From Nitrospirillum amazonense (GTDB lineage: Bacteria; Pseudomonadota; Alphaproteobacteria; Azospirillales; Azospirillaceae): 64,000 bases of DNA. The notes under the pieces are model-generated. The model ran no database searches and was not told where the DNA came from. It was given only the letters and a program-made list of their open reading frames with translations. A program made the position numbers and the translations under genes. Shown here piece after piece: positions 63,278 through 64,000 of this stretch; within the stretch, counting starts at the first letter, position 1, and each line of letters begins with the position of its first letter. The stretch covers positions 62,001 through 126,000 of the forward strand of contig NZ_VITV01000008.1 of NCBI RefSeq assembly GCF_007828035.1, written 5' to 3'.

Positions 63278-64000
63278 ACCCGCCGGCCGCCAGGGCCTTG
63301 AGTTCTTCCAGCAGCGCCAGCGGCACCTCCAGCCCATGGGTCTGTGCCCGGGCGCGGGCGGCCAGGCGGCGGTCGCCCGGCAGGCGCGCGCCATCCGCTA
63401 CGATGGCCTGAACCAGTTCCCCCATGCGGCCGGCGAAGTCAGGGCCGCGGAACGCCGCGGGATCGAAGGCGATGATGACCTGGCCCACGGCGGGGCTGGA
63501 CCCCTGGGCATCCAGGAAGGAACTGGCTTGCCAACCATACCGCCCACCGGCCAGCGCGCCGCAGAGGATTTCCACCATCAAGGCCAGCGCCGCCCCCTTG
63601 GGGCCGCCAATAGGGGCCAGCGCGCCCTTCAGCGCTGCCGCCGGATCGGTGGTGGGATTGCCATCGGCGTCCACGGCCCAGTCGGCCGGAATGGGTCGCC
63701 CGGCTTTTTGCGCCGCCACTATCTTGGATCGGGCGACCAGGGACAGCGCCATGTCGATGACCAGCGGCGCCCGGCCTGCCACCGGGGCGGCGAAGGCCAG
63801 CGGGTTGGTTCCCAGCAAGGCACGACGCCCGCCCGCCGTTGCCATGGCGGCCGGGGTGTTGGACATGACCAGGGCCACCATGCCCTGGTCCGCCAGCCTC
63901 TCCACCACCAGGCCTGCTTGGCCGATGTGGTGGGAGGCGTGGATGCCCGCGCCCGCCGTGCCCATCTGGCGCGCCAGGGCGGCCACGGCATCCACAGCCA
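63276..64000 (-). CDS. Ldh-family (malate/L-lactate/ureidoglycolate-type) oxidoreductase, C-terminal part
   Basis: About 241 residues of the C-terminal part of an Ldh-family NAD(P)-dependent dehydrogenase are present. Marks are AAMATAGGRRALLGTNPLAF, APVAGRAPLVIDMALSLVA and GGPKGAALALMVEILCGAL, plus the Gly/Ala-rich active-site segment near IHASHHIGQAGLVVERLADQ. This family, unlike classical lactate dehydrogenase, reduces 2-oxo acids or delta-1-piperideine/pyrroline carboxylates. The N-terminus lies beyond the window, so substrate and start cannot be given. Confidence 0.88.
   Translation of the reverse strand, partial: AVDAVAALARQMGTAGAGIHASHHIGQAGLVVERLADQGMVALVMSNTPAAMATAGGRRALLGTNPLAFAAPVAGRAPLVIDMALSLVARSKIVAAQKAGRPIPADWAVDADGNPTTDPAAALKGALAPIGGPKGAALALMVEILCGALAGGRYGWQASSFLDAQGSSPAVGQVIIAFDPAAFRGPDFAGRMGELVQAIVADGARLPGDRRLAARARAQTHGLEVPLALLEELKALAAGG

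Overview
This window looks like chromosome of a high-GC alphaproteobacterium, most likely a member of the Rhodospirillales/Azospirillaceae (Azospirillum/Nitrospirillum-like). The reasons are: G+C near 68-70% by eye; FecI/FecR-coupled and uncoupled TonB-dependent receptors in number; an HWE-family histidine kinase; promoters of the alphaproteobacterial general stress response type (GGAAC-N16/17-CGTT); a flavin-dependent halogenase beside a TonB receptor; a membrane PQQ glucose dehydrogenase; and an alternative complex III fused in one operon to a caa3 oxidase. The assignment to a genus is inference.

Layout. 1-1797: mmsA (cut by the window edge) and a divergent LysR regulator. 1781-13834, all on the minus strand: a phosphorus-scavenging locus with two related TonB receptors, a FecI/FecR pair, an exported HD-type protein, a histidine acid phosphatase (phytase-like) and a Tat-exported phospholipase C. 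14092-22378, also minus: a second FecI/FecR/TonB-receptor module followed by a flavin-dependent halogenase and an exported six-hairpin glycosidase-like protein. 22601-24223: ABC-F ATPase. 24232-27536: tryptophan-to-anthranilate operon kynU-kynA-kynB with a divergent Lrp-type regulator. 27654-30352: small membrane protein plus gcd. 30539-36580: CheB-CheR-PAS-HWE hybrid kinase, single receiver, zinc alcohol dehydrogenase, SDR.

36594-41196 is a compact island of clearly lower G+C: four tightly coupled minus-strand genes encoding an M.PvuII-like DNA methyltransferase, an SF2 helicase, a PD-(D/E)XK-like nuclease and a MORC/MutL-like GHKL ATPase. I read it as an ATP-dependent restriction-modification type defence system. 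It is followed by a decayed IS transposase (41330-41806) that abuts the 3' end of the respiratory operon.

41879-53501 (minus) is an almost seamless actABCDEF - small membrane protein - sco - coxBACD operon, giving quinol oxidation by alternative complex III, electron transfer to a cytochrome c-fused CuA subunit, and oxygen reduction by an A2-type oxidase. Its upstream gap holds two divergent general-stress promoters, one for this operon and one for a tandem DUF6328-like membrane protein (53710-54627), which is followed by a flavoprotein reductase. The remainder holds a chemoreceptor, a small membrane protein, a NarL-type two-component system divergent from a TonB receptor with an intrinsic terminator, and the C-terminal part of an Ldh-family dehydrogenase. 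No tRNA, rRNA or CRISPR array was seen, and outside the island/IS junction no gene-free stretch exceeds 300 bases.
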